The notes under the pieces are model-generated. The model was given only the letters and a program-made list of their open reading frames with translations. It was not told the origin of the DNA and made no database searches. Positions 62,411-64,000 of a DNA stretch of 64,000 nucleotides are shown here, one piece after another. The stretch spans positions 248,001 to 312,000 of the forward strand of contig NZ_WSRZ01000002.1 of assembly GCF_009828585.1 (NCBI RefSeq), given 5' to 3'. The stretch is from Shewanella litoralis (GTDB lineage: Bacteria; Pseudomonadota; Gammaproteobacteria; Enterobacterales; Shewanellaceae). The position numbers and the translations under genes were made by a program. Positions within the stretch are counted from its first letter, which is position 1, and each line of letters starts with the position of its first letter.

Positions 62411-64000
62411 GTGGCCATTCATCAACGCGCAGGACAGCAAGCTTTACAAACGGATTTAGTGAATATTCCTAAATTGATGAGTCACTATTATCGTATTATT
62501 CCCAACGTGGAAGATGTACAACAAAAAGTGACATTTGGCACCTCTGGCCATCGAGGCAGTGCATTTAATGCCAGCTTCAACCAAAACCATATTTGGGCCA
62601 TTGCCCAAGCCGTTGTGGATTATCGTCAATCTGCAGGCATAACAGGGCCGATGATTGTCGGTTTTGATACCCATGCGTTATCTTATGCTGCCTTTATGTC
62701 GGTGGTTGAAGTATTAACGGCTAATCAAGTCAAAATGCTTATCCAAAAAGACGATGGTTTTACGCCTACGCCTGTGGTGTCGCAAGCCATTGTGCGTGCC
62801 AATGCTTCTAAGCCTGCAGCATTAGTTGATGGATTGATTATTACCCCGTCGCATAACCCGCCGCAAGATGGTGGTATTAAGTACAATCCGCCGCATGGCG
62901 GCCCAGCAGAAGGTGACATTACTAAAATCATCGAAGCCAAAGCCAACCAATATCTTGCCGAACAATTAAGCGGTGTTAAAAAGGTCAATTATGGCGTGGC
63001 AGTAAAATCTGGCTGGATTGATGAAGTTGATTTTATTGCGCCGTATGTTGAATCACTTGCACAAGTGATTGACATGGAGGCGATTAAAAAAGCCAACATT
63101 CGTTTAGGCGTCGATCCTCTTGGTGGCTCGGGCATTTATTACTGGGAGCAAATCGCAGCGCAATATGGCCTTGATATTACCTTGGTGAATGACAAAGTTG
63201 ATCCAACCTTTGGTTTTATGCCGCTGGATAAAGACGGCAAAATCCGCATGGATTGCTCATCACCTTATGCGATGGCCGGGTTGTTAGCCCATAGCGAAAG
63301 CTATGATTTGTGCGTAGGTAACGACCCTGATTATGACCGCCATGGCATTGTGTGCCCAGGTTTTGGATTAATGAATCCTAACCATTATTTAGCGGTGGCC
63401 ATTGATTATTTAATGACTCATCGCCCGCAATGGTCGGCTTCATTATCGGTGGGTAAAACGCTGGTATCGAGTGCGATGATCGATAGAGTTTGTCATGCGC
63501 TAGGTCGCCCATGTTTAGAAGTACCAGTGGGCTTTAAATGGTTTGTGGATGGTTTAGCCCACAGCACTATTGCCTTTGGCGGTGAAGAAAGTGCTGGCGC
63601 GGCGTTTTTAAAACGCGATGGCAGCACCTGGTGTACCGATAAAGATGGCTTTATTTTGGCGCTACTGGCGGCTGAAATTTTGGCAGTGACCGGTAAAACC
63701 CCAGCGCAGCGTTATAAAGAGTTAACCGATCAATTCGGCGAAAGTTTTTATACTCGTATCGACAGCCCAATAAGCCTTAAGAAAAAAGCTAAGTTTGAAC
63801 TACTCAATGCAGAAAGCTTTACTGATACTGAGCTTGCGGGCGAAGCCATTACGGCGATTTTAAGCCATGCACCAGGAAACAATGCAGCAATTGGCGGGAT
63901 TAAAGTGACTACCGAAAACGGCTGGTTTGCAGCACGTCCGTCTGGTACTGAAGCGCTATTTAAAATCTACGCTGAAAGCTTTATTAGCCAGCAACATCTT
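62411..64000 (+). CDS. pgm: Alpha-D-glucose phosphoglucomutase, 3' end missing
   Basis: The frame is open from GTG 62411 to the window end (530 codons), so only the last few residues are lost. The GTG has AGGAG seven to eight bases upstream. It begins 'AIHQRAGQQALQTDLVN', carries the phosphoserine loop 'ITPSHNPPQDGG', the metal loop 'GNDPDYDRHG' and the phosphate-binding 'ARPSGTEALFKIY'. It interconverts glucose-1- and glucose-6-phosphate, linking glycogen and nucleotide sugars (including dTDP-rhamnose for EarP) to central metabolism. It probably forms an operon with seqA. Confidence 0.96.
   Translation, partial: MAIHQRAGQQALQTDLVNIPKLMSHYYRIIPNVEDVQQKVTFGTSGHRGSAFNASFNQNHIWAIAQAVVDYRQSAGITGPMIVGFDTHALSYAAFMSVVEVLTANQVKMLIQKDDGFTPTPVVSQAIVRANASKPAALVDGLIITPSHNPPQDGGIKYNPPHGGPAEGDITKIIEAKANQYLAEQLSGVKKVNYGVAVKSGWIDEVDFIAPYVESLAQVIDMEAIKKANIRLGVDPLGGSGIYYWEQIAAQYGLDITLVNDKVDPTFGFMPLDKDGKIRMDCSSPYAMAGLLAHSESYDLCVGNDPDYDRHGIVCPGFGLMNPNHYLAVAIDYLMTHRPQWSASLSVGKTLVSSAMIDRVCHALGRPCLEVPVGFKWFVDGLAHSTIAFGGEESAGAAFLKRDGSTWCTDKDGFILALLAAEILAVTGKTPAQRYKELTDQFGESFYTRIDSPISLKKKAKFELLNAESFTDTELAGEAITAILSHAPGNNAAIGGIKVTTENGWFAARPSGTEALFKIYAESFISQQHL

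Overview
The window is a chromosomal segment of a gammaproteobacterium, almost certainly Shewanella or a close relative. Three things support this: gene order (hexR and pykA beside zwf-pgl-edd-eda; psrA with a fadE-type gene; a VC2046/SO_2500-family gene), a rhombosortase, and an Arg32-type EF-P with its EarP partner. Most of it is conserved core genome. Two stretches have E. coli-like synteny: bcp-gcvR/dapA-bamC at 1.7-5.3 kb, and fldA-ybfE-ybfF/seqA-pgm at 59.5-64 kb. yfbR and alaA are also neighbours as in E. coli.

Layout. 0-10 kb: 3' part of a CPA-type antiporter, 1-Cys Bcp, GcvR, DapA, BamC, and an RND adaptor/pump operon. 10-20 kb: FadE, YafJ, a DUF3108 protein, an Atl-type protein, TrhA, a rhombosortase, QueC/QueE. 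20-32 kb: a cysteine-synthase-like enzyme, three tandem tRNA-Tyr genes, small conserved proteins, a GAF-PAS-GGDEF-EAL protein, YchJ, SmrA, an M2 peptidase, PsrA and a second FadE-type enzyme. 32-40 kb: pykA, hexR and the Entner-Doudoroff operon. 40-43.4 kb: a small accessory islet with a decayed gene, dispersed and tandem repeats, a DUF4365 nuclease-like protein and a membrane protein. 43.5-54 kb: a racemase, AdhE and a mannitol-type utilisation locus with an NCS1-like transporter. 54-64 kb: dGTPase/YfbR, AlaA, EF-P/EarP, FldA, YbfE, DUF2788, YbfF, SeqA and Pgm (cut by the window end).

How the genes fit together. Two regulatory circuits can be read from the DNA. PsrA-like palindromes (AAAC-N4-GTTT) lie on the psrA promoter and upstream of fadE, so two acyl-CoA dehydrogenase genes may share one fatty-acid-responsive repressor. 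HexR-like palindromes lie upstream of zwf, around pykA and, as a perfect copy, upstream of adhE. This links hexose-phosphate sensing to glycolysis exit and fermentation. The mannitol-type locus should feed fructose-6-phosphate towards the same Entner-Doudoroff genes.

Two MITE-like elements of about 265-270 bp with TATACC ends sit upstream of dapA and downstream of queC. No prophage, CRISPR array, integrase or transposase gene was seen. The best candidate for under-described biology is the DUF4365 protein in the islet. It resembles effectors of stand-alone defence genes, but its function cannot be established from sequence alone.
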